From: Saprospiraceae bacterium
GTDB taxonomy: Bacteria > Bacteroidota > Bacteroidia > Chitinophagales > Saprospiraceae
NCBI GenBank assembly: GCA_026993525.1
Contig: JALWSS010000138.1
Coordinates: 1-52,245 of the forward strand
Reading direction: 5' to 3'
Length of the DNA stretch: 52,245 nucleotides
Under the pieces are notes generated by a model. That model made no database searches and was not told where the DNA came from. It saw only the letters and a program-made list of their open reading frames with translations. The first letter of the stretch is position 1. Each line of letters opens with the position of its first letter. Positions 34,950 through 43,447 of this stretch are shown piece by piece. Both the position numbers and the translations under genes were made by a program.

Positions 34950-36173
34950 CTATTTCCCTTCTCCAAATTTTCGCTTCGGATAACAGAGGTAATACTTTAC
35001 AGACGGCCTGGTTTGCAACCCGAAATCGGTAACCTCCGACATGGGTAGTATCTTGCCGCTTTTGTACAGTATCTTGATCTCATCTTTGGAGGTGGAATAG
35101 GCGTGGTTGGTTTCCACCCCGTGAAATACGAGGTAGTCCAGCCATTCTTCCGGGTATCCCTTCCGGCGGATTTCTTCTCTTTTTTCTGATAAATACGATG
35201 CGTCAAACGGATCGTTCTGTAGCTCGATCCGGAACAGCCTACGGTGCAAAGTGCTTTCTGCCAGAAAGCGCAGCAAATGGTCCTCCTGCTCTGAGAAGTT
35301 TTTCAACGCAACAAAAATGTCGTAATCATCGAGGCGGGAAAAATGGGAAAGGGCTTCGCCATTGCTTCGGAAATCCTCCGGTGTCAGGTCCCGGTACAGA
35401 AACCAGGCCAGGCTTCTGGTGACATCCAGCGGATGACCCGCCATGGCCAGCTCTTTGGCCCGCAGCAGGGTCTTCACCAGCATTTGTTCAGCGGCCAGCA
35501 CGGTTTTGTGCAGGTAAACCTGCCAGTACATCAGGCGCCTGGCAATGAGGAACTTCTCGATGGAGTAAATACCCTTTTCCTCCACCACCAGTTCATCGTC
35601 TTTTACAGCCAGCATTTTGATGATGCGGTCAAAGCCGATCACCCCTTCCGACACCCCGGTGAAGTAGCTGTCCCGATTGAGGTAGTCCATCCGGTCCATG
35701 TCCAACTGACCGGAGATGAGCTGGTGCAAAAAGCTTCGGTGGTACTCGTTGTTGAAGATCCGGATGGCCAGGTCCAGTGCGCCGCTGAACTCCCTGTTCA
35801 GCTCTTCCATGAAACAGAGCGACAGCTCCTCATGGGAAATGTTGATGAGGGTATGCTCCAGGGTGTGCGAAAAAGGCCCGTGCCCGATGTCGTGCAGCAA
35901 AATGGCAATGCAGACCGCCAGGGCTTCCTCCTCAGATATCACTGTTCCTTTGCTTCGCAAAACATCAATGGCCTGCCCCATCAGGTGCAAAGCACCCAGG
36001 GCATGGTGAAAACGGGTGTGCAACGCTCCGGGATAAACGTAATGCGTGAGGCTGACCTGCTTGATGCGGCGCAAGCGCTGGAACCAGGGATGCTCGATGA
36101 GATCGAAGAGCAGTTCGTGAGGAATGCTCACAAAGCCGTAAACGGGATCGTTGAAAATCTTTCTTTTGTTCAT
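34950..36173 (-). CDS. HD-domain phosphohydrolase (COG1078, dNTPase-like)
   Basis: 407 residues. HD metal ligands: H in TRFHHALGALHLM, the pair in LLHDIGHGPFSH and D in GQLDMDRMDYLNRDS. The family marker RLMYWQVYLHKTVLAAEQML follows. Members are dGTPase/SAMHD1 relatives or unassigned phosphohydrolases; no allosteric site can be read here. It ends 15 bases from the convergent pepA. Confidence 0.92.
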   Translation of the reverse strand: MNKRKIFNDPVYGFVSIPHELLFDLIEHPWFQRLRRIKQVSLTHYVYPGALHTRFHHALGALHLMGQAIDVLRSKGTVISEEEALAVCIAILLHDIGHGPFSHTLEHTLINISHEELSLCFMEELNREFSGALDLAIRIFNNEYHRSFLHQLISGQLDMDRMDYLNRDSYFTGVSEGVIGFDRIIKMLAVKDDELVVEEKGIYSIEKFLIARRLMYWQVYLHKTVLAAEQMLVKTLLRAKELAMAGHPLDVTRSLAWFLYRDLTPEDFRSNGEALSHFSRLDDYDIFVALKNFSEQEDHLLRFLAESTLHRRLFRIELQNDPFDASYLSEKREEIRRKGYPEEWLDYLVFHGVETNHAYSTSKDEIKILYKSGKILPMSEVTDFGLQTRPSVKYYLCYPKRKFGEGK

Positions 36174-36223
36174 GTATGTTGCGCAGGTGCCGGGGCGGTA
36201 AAATTCACCGGATCATACCGGTG

Positions 36224-36931
36224 TCAGATCAGCTCCGCAAAGATCGCAACATAATAGATGCCTGCCAAAACAAATACAACACCGGCCACCCACCGCATGA
36301 CCAGCTCGATCTGTTTTACACGATTGTACAACAAGCCCACTTTCTCCGTTGCAAAAGCAAGGAAGTAGGTGAAAATAATCACCGGCAAGCCCGTGCCAAT
36401 TGCAAAAACAATGGGCAGGTACAAACCGGAAGGACTTGAAATGGACATCGGAACGAGCATCCCGAAAAAGAGCGCCCCACTGTAAGGGCAGAAGGCAAGA
36501 GCAAACAACAATCCAAGTGCAAATGCCCCGAGCAAGCCTCTGTCTTTGAATTTGTCGGACAGCCTGGAACTCAAGGTTCCACCTGACTGAAAATTCAGAG
36601 GAATTACATTCAGTAAGATCAACCCAATGATGATCAACAATGGCCCCAGGTATTTTTCACCGTTCTGACTAAAGAAACGTTGCAGGTGAAATTTGTTGGC
36701 ACCAAAAAACAACACCAACCCAATTGCAGAATAACTCACAGCCCTGCCCAAAGAATAGAGGACCCCGCTCAACAAAACTTCCCGCTTTCGGCTGATTGAC
36801 TTGGCAATGTATGCCGTAGCAGTGATATTGGTGGCTAAAGGGCAGGGACTTATCGCTGTCATCAGGCCCAAGGCAAATGCTGACAATATGGGTATATTGT
36901 ATTGCTCTACCAGTTGCTGAAGAAAATCCAT
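36224..36931 (-). CDS. CcdA/DsbD-like transmembrane electron-transfer protein
   Basis: 235 residues with six predicted helices. Two cysteine-proline sites in helices, AISPCPLATN (about 28-37) and LAFCPYSGALFFG (about 145-157), are the redox pair of the DsbD/CcdA family, which carries reducing equivalents across the inner membrane. It is the last gene of the metalloid/thiol cassette and its start abuts the stop of the ArsF-like gene, so the soluble thioredoxin partner is probably that lipoprotein. Confidence 0.87.
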   Translation of the reverse strand: MDFLQQLVEQYNIPILSAFALGLMTAISPCPLATNITATAYIAKSISRKREVLLSGVLYSLGRAVSYSAIGLVLFFGANKFHLQRFFSQNGEKYLGPLLIIIGLILLNVIPLNFQSGGTLSSRLSDKFKDRGLLGAFALGLLFALAFCPYSGALFFGMLVPMSISSPSGLYLPIVFAIGTGLPVIIFTYFLAFATEKVGLLYNRVKQIELVMRWVAGVVFVLAGIYYVAIFAELI

Positions 36932-37372
36932 TTACAGCATTTTAAGTTGCTCTTCAATTTTCTGTTTCAACTCGTTGGCAAATTCCTCCTCATCAAAAGC
37001 CTTCATAAATGCAAAATTGGTGAGGTCAATATGATGCTCTTTACCATCTTTGATGACATTCAAAAACAAGGCTGTTCCGGCTGCTTCAAAACGCTCAGCT
37101 ATTTTGGCATTTTCCTCTTCGTCAACATTGATTGTCTGAAAAGTGATCAGGCCTTTTTTCATTTCATCACTGAACTCTTGCTTTAAAAGTTTGGTAGTGT
37201 TATCTTCAATTTTCAGGCAAGTTTTACACCGGTGTGTCGAGTGAAAATCAATCACTTCAATTTTTCCACCAGGCTGATTCGTAGCCATGGTCTTACTGTG
37301 ATCTTCCTGGGCCTGGCAAGATTGAAACAACACAAAAAAGAAGGCGGACAACACAAGAAACTGTTTCATCAT
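36932..37372 (-). CDS. ArsF-like thioredoxin-fold protein
   Basis: 146 residues with a signal/lipoprotein start (FLVLSAFFFVLFQSCQAQ). The motif DFHSTHRCKTCLKIED gives a CKTC pair early in a thioredoxin-like fold, followed by ITFQTINVDEEENAKIAERF. It matches the family named nitrophenyl compound nitroreductase subunit ArsF, known from arsenical operons. It is between the CcdA-like and FmdE-like genes and could use electrons delivered by the former. Confidence 0.82.
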   Translation of the reverse strand: MMKQFLVLSAFFFVLFQSCQAQEDHSKTMATNQPGGKIEVIDFHSTHRCKTCLKIEDNTTKLLKQEFSDEMKKGLITFQTINVDEEENAKIAERFEAAGTALFLNVIKDGKEHHIDLTNFAFMKAFDEEEFANELKQKIEEQLKML

Positions 37373-37420
37373 TTCAGATTTTAAATTTGCAGGAATATGA
37401 AAAAGAATCCAGCTCTGTTT

Positions 37421-38083
37421 TCACCTGGAACAACTGCCGGCGTCTTTGTTCAAAATATCCGTTTTTACAAAATCGTTTCTCAGCACCGGATTCCAGGAAA
37501 AGGAATCCAGAATTTCAATGTCAAAATTTTCATTTGGGTCAGTACTCAGCAAATATTCAGAAAAATCATCTTCCAGATTTTTCAATTCATCCAGTTCGCA
37601 GGCAGAGAGTTGTTGTTTTACGGCAAGTTTTCCCAGTTTGTCAATCCGGGCAGGTTTCACACCGGCTTTCAATTTCACTGCAATGGCATTTCCGTTGTCA
37701 ATTCGCTGTATCACAAATAAGCTGCTAATGCTATCTGTAACATAAAAGGTGCTGAATTGCATACGACCGCCTGTGAGATAAGCCGCTGCATCAGTAAGAC
37801 AGGGAGAAGGTTTGGAAACAACACGCGTATTTGTCCGGTCAACTATTCCGTCGGGGTATAGTTTTTCCAAACCTTCCTTCAGGCCTAAAAATCCAACTAC
37901 CAAACCATCACACAGATGCCCATGAAACGCCTCCAGATCATCCAGGGTGATATTGTGCGTCAACCCCAATCGCCCCTTTGAAAAGTCGGTGTCATTGACC
38001 CTTACAAATAACTCATTCATGTGACTATCTTTCTTCACACAAGAACTCAATCCAATCAATGCCAGCAATAAAAGTAACCTCAT
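37421..38083 (-). CDS. FmdE-family lipoprotein
   Basis: 220 residues. Lipoprotein signal LLLLLALIGLSSC (Cys 15), then an FmdE domain with DLEAFHGHLCDGLVVGFLGLKEG (metal-binding His/Cys) and VSKPSPCLTDAAAYLTGG. FmdE was named for formylmethanofuran dehydrogenase, which is not relevant here; in bacteria it accompanies metalloid permeases. It ends CSR. Its start overlaps the permease stop (ATGA), so it is co-translated. Confidence 0.8.
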   Translation of the reverse strand: MRLLLLLALIGLSSCVKKDSHMNELFVRVNDTDFSKGRLGLTHNITLDDLEAFHGHLCDGLVVGFLGLKEGLEKLYPDGIVDRTNTRVVSKPSPCLTDAAAYLTGGRMQFSTFYVTDSISSLFVIQRIDNGNAIAVKLKAGVKPARIDKLGKLAVKQQLSACELDELKNLEDDFSEYLLSTDPNENFDIEILDSFSWNPVLRNDFVKTDILNKDAGSCSR

Positions 38084-39057
38084 AATAAAACATTAAAAAT
38101 ATAGCCCGACAAAATGATACAAACCGTTACAACTGAAAAGAAAATACCAATCAGTTTTAAAGTCATCACTTTTTTCAGCAACATAGCCTCCGGCAATGAC
38201 AAGCCCACAACACCCATCATAAATGCAATGGCCGTACCGATAGATACACCTTTGTGAACCAGCACCTGTACCACTGGCAATATACCGGAAGCATTGCTAT
38301 ACATGGGCACAGCCAAAACTGTGGCAAGTGGAACAGCCAGCCAATTATCCTTGCTCAGATATTTTTCAAAAAATCCCTCGGGAATATATCCATGCATGAA
38401 ACCTCCAATTGCAATTCCGACCAGAACGTATGGCACCACTCCTTTGAGAATCTTGAACACTTCATTCCGGATTACGGGAAGTCGTTGAAGAAAGGGTGTT
38501 TGCTCAGCCTGAAACTCCTCCTCTTCCCTTGCAGCCTGGGCCAATACTTCTTTTACCCACGGAGTCAGGAATCGCTCCAGCCTTAACTTGCTCAATATAG
38601 CTCCGGAAGTCATTCCTAAAATCACTCCACTGGATACATAAATGATGGTCATTTTCAACCCAAATAATCCGACGAAAAGACCAATGGCAACTTCATTGAC
38701 CAACGGTGAGGTAACTAAAAAAGCAAACGTCACTCCCAGGGGTATGCCCCCTCTGACAAAACCAATAAACAGAGGAACAGAGGAACAGGAACAAAAGGGT
38801 GTGACTACACCAAACGCCGATGCCATGAAAAATTCCAGGCCATACAACTTGTTTCGGGAAAGAAAATTCCGAACCTTGTCAACCGGGAAATAGCTGTTTA
38901 TAACACCCATAAATGAAATGACCAGGACCAGCAACAACAATATCTTCACACTGTCATAAATGAAAAAATTTACAGCTTCGGCAAGCCTGGTTTCCGGCTC
39001 CAGTGAAAAAATACCATAGGTCAGCCAATCGGCCATTTCCTGTATCCATTCAAACAT
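38080..39057 (-). CDS. arsP: ArsP-type permease (COG0701)
   Basis: 325 residues with about eight to ten helices. The family hallmark is VVTPFCSCSSVPLFIGFVRG with a Cys-x-Cys in a helix, followed by TFAFLVTSPLVNEVAIGLF. ArsP exports methylated or aromatic trivalent arsenicals; other COG0701 members are unassigned, so the substrate is inferred from the ArsR, thioredoxin and ArsF-like neighbours. It follows the small thioredoxin by 11 bases. Confidence 0.88.
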   Translation of the reverse strand: MFEWIQEMADWLTYGIFSLEPETRLAEAVNFFIYDSVKILLLLVLVISFMGVINSYFPVDKVRNFLSRNKLYGLEFFMASAFGVVTPFCSCSSVPLFIGFVRGGIPLGVTFAFLVTSPLVNEVAIGLFVGLFGLKMTIIYVSSGVILGMTSGAILSKLRLERFLTPWVKEVLAQAAREEEEFQAEQTPFLQRLPVIRNEVFKILKGVVPYVLVGIAIGGFMHGYIPEGFFEKYLSKDNWLAVPLATVLAVPMYSNASGILPVVQVLVHKGVSIGTAIAFMMGVVGLSLPEAMLLKKVMTLKLIGIFFSVVTVCIILSGYIFNVLL

Positions 39058-39068
39058 GGCTGTAAATT

Positions 39069-39305
39069 TTAAGCCTGTAGAAGCTGTTCTATTTCAGATT
39101 TTGTCGGAACCCTTCCCTTGATGACCACTTCGTCTCCCAAAACCACTGCAGGAGTTGACATCACGTTGTACTTCATGATATCCATGATGTCTTCCACTTT
39201 TTCCACATTCATTTCAAGACCTTTTTCATTGATTACTTCTTCCACAATGGCAATGGTCTTCTTGCACTTCGGGCATCCTGTACCCAACACTTTTACATTC
39301 TTCAT
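39069..39305 (-). CDS. Small thioredoxin-family protein (redox-active disulfide type)
   Basis: About 78 residues with the active site GTGCPKCKK near residue 9 and the cis-proline loop MSTPAVVLGDEVVIKGRVP. It is the small thioredoxin usually found next to ArsP-type permeases. Start ATG at 39305; another lies nine bases upstream. Confidence 0.9.
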   Translation of the reverse strand: MKNVKVLGTGCPKCKKTIAIVEEVINEKGLEMNVEKVEDIMDIMKYNVMSTPAVVLGDEVVIKGRVPTKSEIEQLLQA

Positions 39306-39371
39306 GATTTGCATGTTTTATAGTTTATCGCAAATGAACGATAAGGTTGGATCAAAAAAAAGTGACAATGG

Positions 39372-39686
39372 TCACTTTAAGGAATCAAACATGTCATTGA
39401 AGGCCTCCTGAGCCAATTTCCAGTTCTCCCTGTTGATGCAATACCTTGTTTTCGGTGGAGAGATTTCGCCCTGGATCAAACCCGCTTCTTTCAACTCTTT
39501 GAGGTGCTGCGAAATGGTGGACTGGGCGATGGGCAAAACATCCACCAAATCCCCTGTATAACAACAACTTTGGTTGTTGAGCAACTGGAGGATTTGGATC
39601 CTGGTTGGATGAGAAAGTGCTTTTGCGAAGCGAGCCAACCTTTCAATATCAATCCTGGAGAATGGTTGCGAAGCGAGTTCTTTCAT
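39372..39686 (-). CDS. ArsR-family repressor
   Basis: 104 residues, winged helix: [50 protein letters not shown]. The CC pair in [10 protein letters not shown] is near the ELCVCDL position of ArsR and may bind As(III)/Sb(III) thiols, though the motif is not identical. It is first in the cassette and should control it. Confidence 0.92.
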   Translation of the reverse strand: MKELASQPFSRIDIERLARFAKALSHPTRIQILQLLNNQSCCYTGDLVDVLPIAQSTISQHLKELKEAGLIQGEISPPKTRYCINRENWKLAQEAFNDMFDSLK

Positions 39687-39738
39687 AGCAGATGAATTTC
39701 AATGTTAACACCAATATCTCCGGCTGGTTGAGCCAGTG

Positions 39739-40515
39739 CTATTTGCTGTTCAGGATCAACTCCGCCAGATCGTACACCAATACTTCGTCCTGCTTGTCTT
39801 TGGCTTTCACCCCGTCAGAGATCATGGTGAGGCAGAAGGGGCAATTGGAAGCTACCACAGCGGCCCCGGTTTCCAGTGCTTCTTCGGCCCGTTCCACGTT
39901 GATTCGTTTATCGCCGGGCTCGTCCTCTTTCCACATCTGTGCGCCACCGGCCCCGCAACAGAGGCCTTTGGTCCGGCAGCGTTTCATTTCAACGAGGTCG
40001 GCATCCAGTGCTTCCAGCAATGCCCGGGGAGCCTCGTATTCTCCGTTCACCCGCCCCAGGTAGCAGGAATCGTGGTAGGTGATCTTCTTTCCCCTGAAGC
40101 TGCCGCCCTCCACTTTCAGCCGGCCTTCTTTCAGAAGCTGAAGTAGAAACTGCGTGTGGTGCACCACCTCGTAATTGCCACCCAGCACCGGATACTCATT
40201 CTTCAGGGTGTTGAAACAATGCGGGCAGGCCGTCACTATTTTTTTCACCCCGTACATATTCAATACGGCCACGTTTTGCTGCGCCAGCATTTGGAACAGA
40301 AACTCGTTGCCGGCCCGGCGGGCGGGGTCACCTGTGCAGCTTTCTTCCTGTCCCAGAATGGCAAAATCCACCCCGGCGTTTTGCAAGAGCTCAGCAAAGG
40401 CCCGGGTCACCCGTTGGGCGCGATCGTCAAAACTGCCAGCGCAACCAACCCAGAAGAGCACTTCCGGTTGGCGACCTTCGGCGGCCAGTTCGGCCATGGT
40501 GGGTATGCGGTTCAT
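39739..40515 (-). CDS. CCG-domain Fe-S oxidoreductase subunit (HdrB-like)
   Basis: 258 residues with two CCG domains: FWVGCAGSFDDR (about 20-31), VTACPHCFNTLKNEYP, HDSCYLGRV and GLCCGAGGAQMW, later NCPFCLTMISDG. These hold special [4Fe-4S] clusters as in HdrB, GlpC and LutA. It is downstream of the membrane HdrC-like gene and the two probably form a complex reducing or oxidising quinone with an unknown donor. HdrB proper acts on CoM-S-S-CoB, which Bacteroidota lack. Confidence 0.88.
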   Translation of the reverse strand: MNRIPTMAELAAEGRQPEVLFWVGCAGSFDDRAQRVTRAFAELLQNAGVDFAILGQEESCTGDPARRAGNEFLFQMLAQQNVAVLNMYGVKKIVTACPHCFNTLKNEYPVLGGNYEVVHHTQFLLQLLKEGRLKVEGGSFRGKKITYHDSCYLGRVNGEYEAPRALLEALDADLVEMKRCRTKGLCCGAGGAQMWKEDEPGDKRINVERAEEALETGAAVVASNCPFCLTMISDGVKAKDKQDEVLVYDLAELILNSK

Positions 40516-40557
40516 ATCGGTGGTTTTTCTTTTTGATTTTCTTCGTCAAAATTTCGG

Positions 40558-41910
40558 TTACTGGTTCCAGGCATCGCGTGGGCTACTCATGGCCCAGGCG
40601 CTCTGGCTATTTTCCAGGCTGTTGAACAGCGGCAGCCAGTCGGATGGCCCGGAAGACTCAACCAGTATCTCATAACGGCGTAATTGCAGAATGATATCCA
40701 GCGGATTGATCAACACCGGGCAGGCCTCCACACAGGCGTTGCAGGTGGTGCAGGCATGGATCTCCTCCCGGCTGATGTAGTCAAACAGCGATTTGCCGTC
40801 GTCGTAACCCAGCCTGTTGGGCAGTGGAGTTTGCGGATTCTCGGGGAAGCACTTCGGGTCCTTGCTGTCAATGTTTTTGGACACCTCCTCCAGCCGGTCC
40901 CGCACATCCATCATGATCTTCCGAGGCGACAGCTTTTTCCCGGTGATATTGGCCGGACATTCGGCGGTGCAGCGGCCACATTCCGTGCAAGTATATGCCG
41001 CCAGCAGCTCACGCCAGCTGAGGTGAAACACGTCGCCGGCGCCGAACAGGGGCATGGTCTCTTCCTGCGGCTCTGTCGATGAGGCAGCCGCTTCCGGGTT
41101 CATCATCGCTGCCACTTCTTTTTGTATCTCGGGCATGTTCTTCATCTGGCCCCGTGGCGTCAGGCGGGCGAACCAGGTGTTGGGGAAGGCCAGCAAGATG
41201 TGCAGGTGCTTCGAGATGGGCAGGTAGTTCAGAAACGCATAAACCACCAGCACGTGCAGCCACCAGCCAAAGCGCTCAATGACCATCAGTGTGCCTGTTT
41301 CCAGTCCGCCGAACAGGGCAGGCCCCAGCCAGCTGCTCACCGCAAAATCACCGGTTGGGTGATAGCCCTCCGCCCCCAGAGACTGCAATACCTTGTCAGC
41401 GCCGTTCATGCTGAAAATGCCGATGATGAGCAGGATCTCACCGTATAGGATCAGGTTGGCGTCTGTGAATGGCCAGCCTTTCATTTCCGGCTTGTGGAAG
41501 CGGGGCACCTTCAGCAAATTGCGACGGGCAAGAAAAACAAGCGTGGCCACAAAAGCCAGCAGGCTCAGAATTTCAATAAAGCTGATCAGAAAGGTGTAAA
41601 AGCCGCCCAGCGGCTCAGCAAAAATGCGGTGGTGCCCGGTGACGCCATCCACCAGGATCTCGATCAGTTCGATTTGCGTCAGCAAAAAGGCAACGTAAAT
41701 GAACAGGTGGAAAATGGCCGGTATCCAGTTCTTGAACATCTTCTTCTGGCCAAACGCCACCAGCAGCATGTTGCGCCAACGCCGGGACTTTGGCCCCCCG
41801 ATGGCTTCATCCTGGCCCAGCAATACGTTGCGCCTGATGCGCCTGTATTGCACGAAGGCCAATCCAAACGCCGCAATCGTTACGACGACAAAAACAATGG
41901 GCTGTATCAT
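40558..41910 (-). CDS. Membrane Fe-S protein: NarI-like cytochrome b fused to HdrC-like ferredoxin domain
   Basis: 450 residues. N-terminal half: a leading helix (VFVVVTIAAFGLAFVQY) and four or five helices with histidines (IFHLFIYVAFLLTQIELIE, RFGWWLHVLVVYAFLNYLPISKHLH). C-terminal half: two [4Fe-4S] sites, CTECGRCTAECP and CTTCNACVEACP. The product resembles DsrMK/TmcC-type quinone-linked subunits, common in Bacteroidota. It starts the two-gene unit with the CCG subunit, and the two proteins together would link quinone to a cytoplasmic thiol or flavoprotein. Confidence 0.9.
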   Translation of the reverse strand: MIQPIVFVVVTIAAFGLAFVQYRRIRRNVLLGQDEAIGGPKSRRWRNMLLVAFGQKKMFKNWIPAIFHLFIYVAFLLTQIELIEILVDGVTGHHRIFAEPLGGFYTFLISFIEILSLLAFVATLVFLARRNLLKVPRFHKPEMKGWPFTDANLILYGEILLIIGIFSMNGADKVLQSLGAEGYHPTGDFAVSSWLGPALFGGLETGTLMVIERFGWWLHVLVVYAFLNYLPISKHLHILLAFPNTWFARLTPRGQMKNMPEIQKEVAAMMNPEAAASSTEPQEETMPLFGAGDVFHLSWRELLAAYTCTECGRCTAECPANITGKKLSPRKIMMDVRDRLEEVSKNIDSKDPKCFPENPQTPLPNRLGYDDGKSLFDYISREEIHACTTCNACVEACPVLINPLDIILQLRRYEILVESSGPSDWLPLFNSLENSQSAWAMSSPRDAWNQ

Positions 41911-42152
41911 AAAAGCTCATTTAGAGTATCCGCAAAAGTGCAGCGGCTAAAATAGTCCTTTCACGGTAGAAAAGACATTGGAGGAAAAAAGGAATGAAAC
42001 TCCCGGGAAAGTGTTGAGAGGGGTTGGGAGGGCTACCGATTACTCATAAATCCCCATCACATCGGGAAGTGCCTCTGCAACCCGACTTCATTGAATGTGA
42101 AAAAAAATCCTTCTTATGCCCTGGTGCCCTGGCTGTGCTAATAAGCCGTGGC

Positions 42153-42191
42153 GACATCAGCCATCTTGTAACCCGCTGTTTAAACGGCGGG
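42153..42191 (-). repeat. REP-like unit A: palindrome with GATG tail
   Basis: Read on the minus strand: a palindrome CCCGCCGTTTAAACAGCGGG (42172-42191) followed by TTACAAGATGGCTGATGTC. The apex GTTTAAAC and the tail are shared with the units at 42300 and 42336, in opposite orientation. Confidence 0.6.
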
Positions 42192-42299
42192 AATCTTGCC
42201 AGTACCCCTACACACATCCAACTTCTATTCAAAACATCACATCAGGAATAGCTTTAGCACCAAATCCGGGATGTGCCTTGAAATGGATGCTGATGCTCT

Positions 42300-42376
42300 G
42301 TAAAGATGTTTGATGTGATTGGGGGGTAATCCGCTAACCCCTTGTTGAAACAAGGGGTTTCAAGATGTTTGATGGG
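42300..42376 (+). repeat. REP-like units B' and B: hairpin with repeated GATGTTTGATG tails
   Basis: GTAAAGATGTTTGATG (42300-42315) is a tail without palindrome. AACCCCTTG (42336-42344) and CAAGGGGTT (42351-42359) form a perfect 9-bp stem with TTGAAA loop, followed by TCAAGATGTTTGATGGGG. The remainder of the gap 41911-42545 contains G-rich repeats (GGGTTGGGAGGGG, GGGGTTGAGAGGGGTTC) and no gene. Confidence 0.65.
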
Positions 42377-42545
42377 GGTGGAGAATGCTTTTTCAAGCAT
42401 CGGTTACTTCATGAGTCAGAGCTCTCAGAACCGGAATGATGGATTTGTGGGTAATCGATAGGGTTGGGAGGGGTTGAGAGGGGTTCAAGGCCAGTCGTGG
42501 CATCTCTGGACAACTCCAATATTAAATAGCCTTTTTACAGTGCAT

Positions 42546-43067
42546 TCATTTCTGATCATCTGAGCCTCTCATCAGAAGCTCGATGGTCTTCATGGGGAGA
42601 AACATTTTTCCACTGTCCGGTAACTGGATGAATCCGAATCGCTGGTAAAAACTGACCGCCTCTGTATCGATCGGATCAACCACAACCGTCATGGATCCAA
42701 TGACTCCTGATGCCTCAAAAGCTCTTTTCAGGGAATCGATCAGCAATAATTTTCCCAGGCCCTGGCCTTTGTATCTTTCATCGACTGCCAATCGCCCCAG
42801 CAGGGTTACGGGAAGCGAATAATAGGCCCTTGGTAACTTCTTTCGGATTTTCTCGGGAATTTGTTCTCTCGTAATACCGGCATTGGACAAAGTGTAATAA
42901 CCTTTAATTTCATTTTTTTCATTGCTGAGTACAAAGCAAGCGGCCAGTTTCCTCTTGATATCTTGTCCAACTTGTTTCTGAATGTAGTTATCAAGCGATG
43001 GAATTCCACAGGTAAAGTCTGCTCTTCTGTGTTCTGGATTGAGAGGTTCTGTTAAATACCTGTCCAT
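42546..43067 (-). CDS. GNAT acetyltransferase toxin (TacT-like)
   Basis: 173 residues. GNAT fold: LGRLAVDERYKGQGLGKLLLIDSL (acetyl-CoA loop), VVDPIDTEAVSFYQRFGFIQLP. TacT-type toxins acetylate the amino group of charged tRNAs and stop translation; the early DYIQKQVGQD-like stretch and AKACFVL-like AACFVLSNEKNEIKGYYTLS fit that subfamily. Its ATG follows directly on the antitoxin stop, so it is co-translated. Confidence 0.88.
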   Translation of the reverse strand: MDRYLTEPLNPEHRRADFTCGIPSLDNYIQKQVGQDIKRKLAACFVLSNEKNEIKGYYTLSNAGITREQIPEKIRKKLPRAYYSLPVTLLGRLAVDERYKGQGLGKLLLIDSLKRAFEASGVIGSMTVVVDPIDTEAVSFYQRFGFIQLPDSGKMFLPMKTIELLMRGSDDQK

Positions 43068-43340
43068 TCAGAGCAATTTATTGTATTCCTCAAAGGCAGC
43101 TTTTAATTCTTCATTGGGTTCTTTCCCTTCCATTATGTAATCGAAAAAGATCTTTTGGTCATTTTTCGATGCTATGATTTGATTGTGTTTCTCCACAATT
43201 TCTTCTGCCTTCAATTGAGCCGCCCTCAATATGAACTCCGTCAGACTTCTAAATCCGCCTAATTTGGCGGCATATTCAAATAGCTCTTTTTGTTCTTTGG
43301 TTAATCTTGCATCAAATCTGGTCATTTCAACACTTTTCAT
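43068..43340 (-). CDS. DUF1778-type antitoxin (TacA-like)
   Basis: 90 residues with an N-terminal ribbon-helix-helix (TRFDARLTKEQKELFEYAAKL) and a C-terminal part (IFFDYIMEGKEPNEELKAAF) that would mask the toxin. It precedes the GNAT gene in the usual antitoxin-first order and should autorepress the pair. Confidence 0.88.
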   Translation of the reverse strand: MKSVEMTRFDARLTKEQKELFEYAAKLGGFRSLTEFILRAAQLKAEEIVEKHNQIIASKNDQKIFFDYIMEGKEPNEELKAAFEEYNKLL

Positions 43341-43447
43341 AATTGCTCAATTTGAGTGAAGGTCTAAAAGTACGCCTTATTCCCGTACACAACAAACCTT
43401 GCTGACATTAGTTTTCAAGCATTCTTCGCAACCAAACACCCTAATAA

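Noticed and set aside
42153-42376. Complete transposase or insertion sequence in the 41.9-42.5 kb gap
   Set aside because: No open frame with transposase motifs and no long terminal inverted repeats; only REP-like palindromes are seen.
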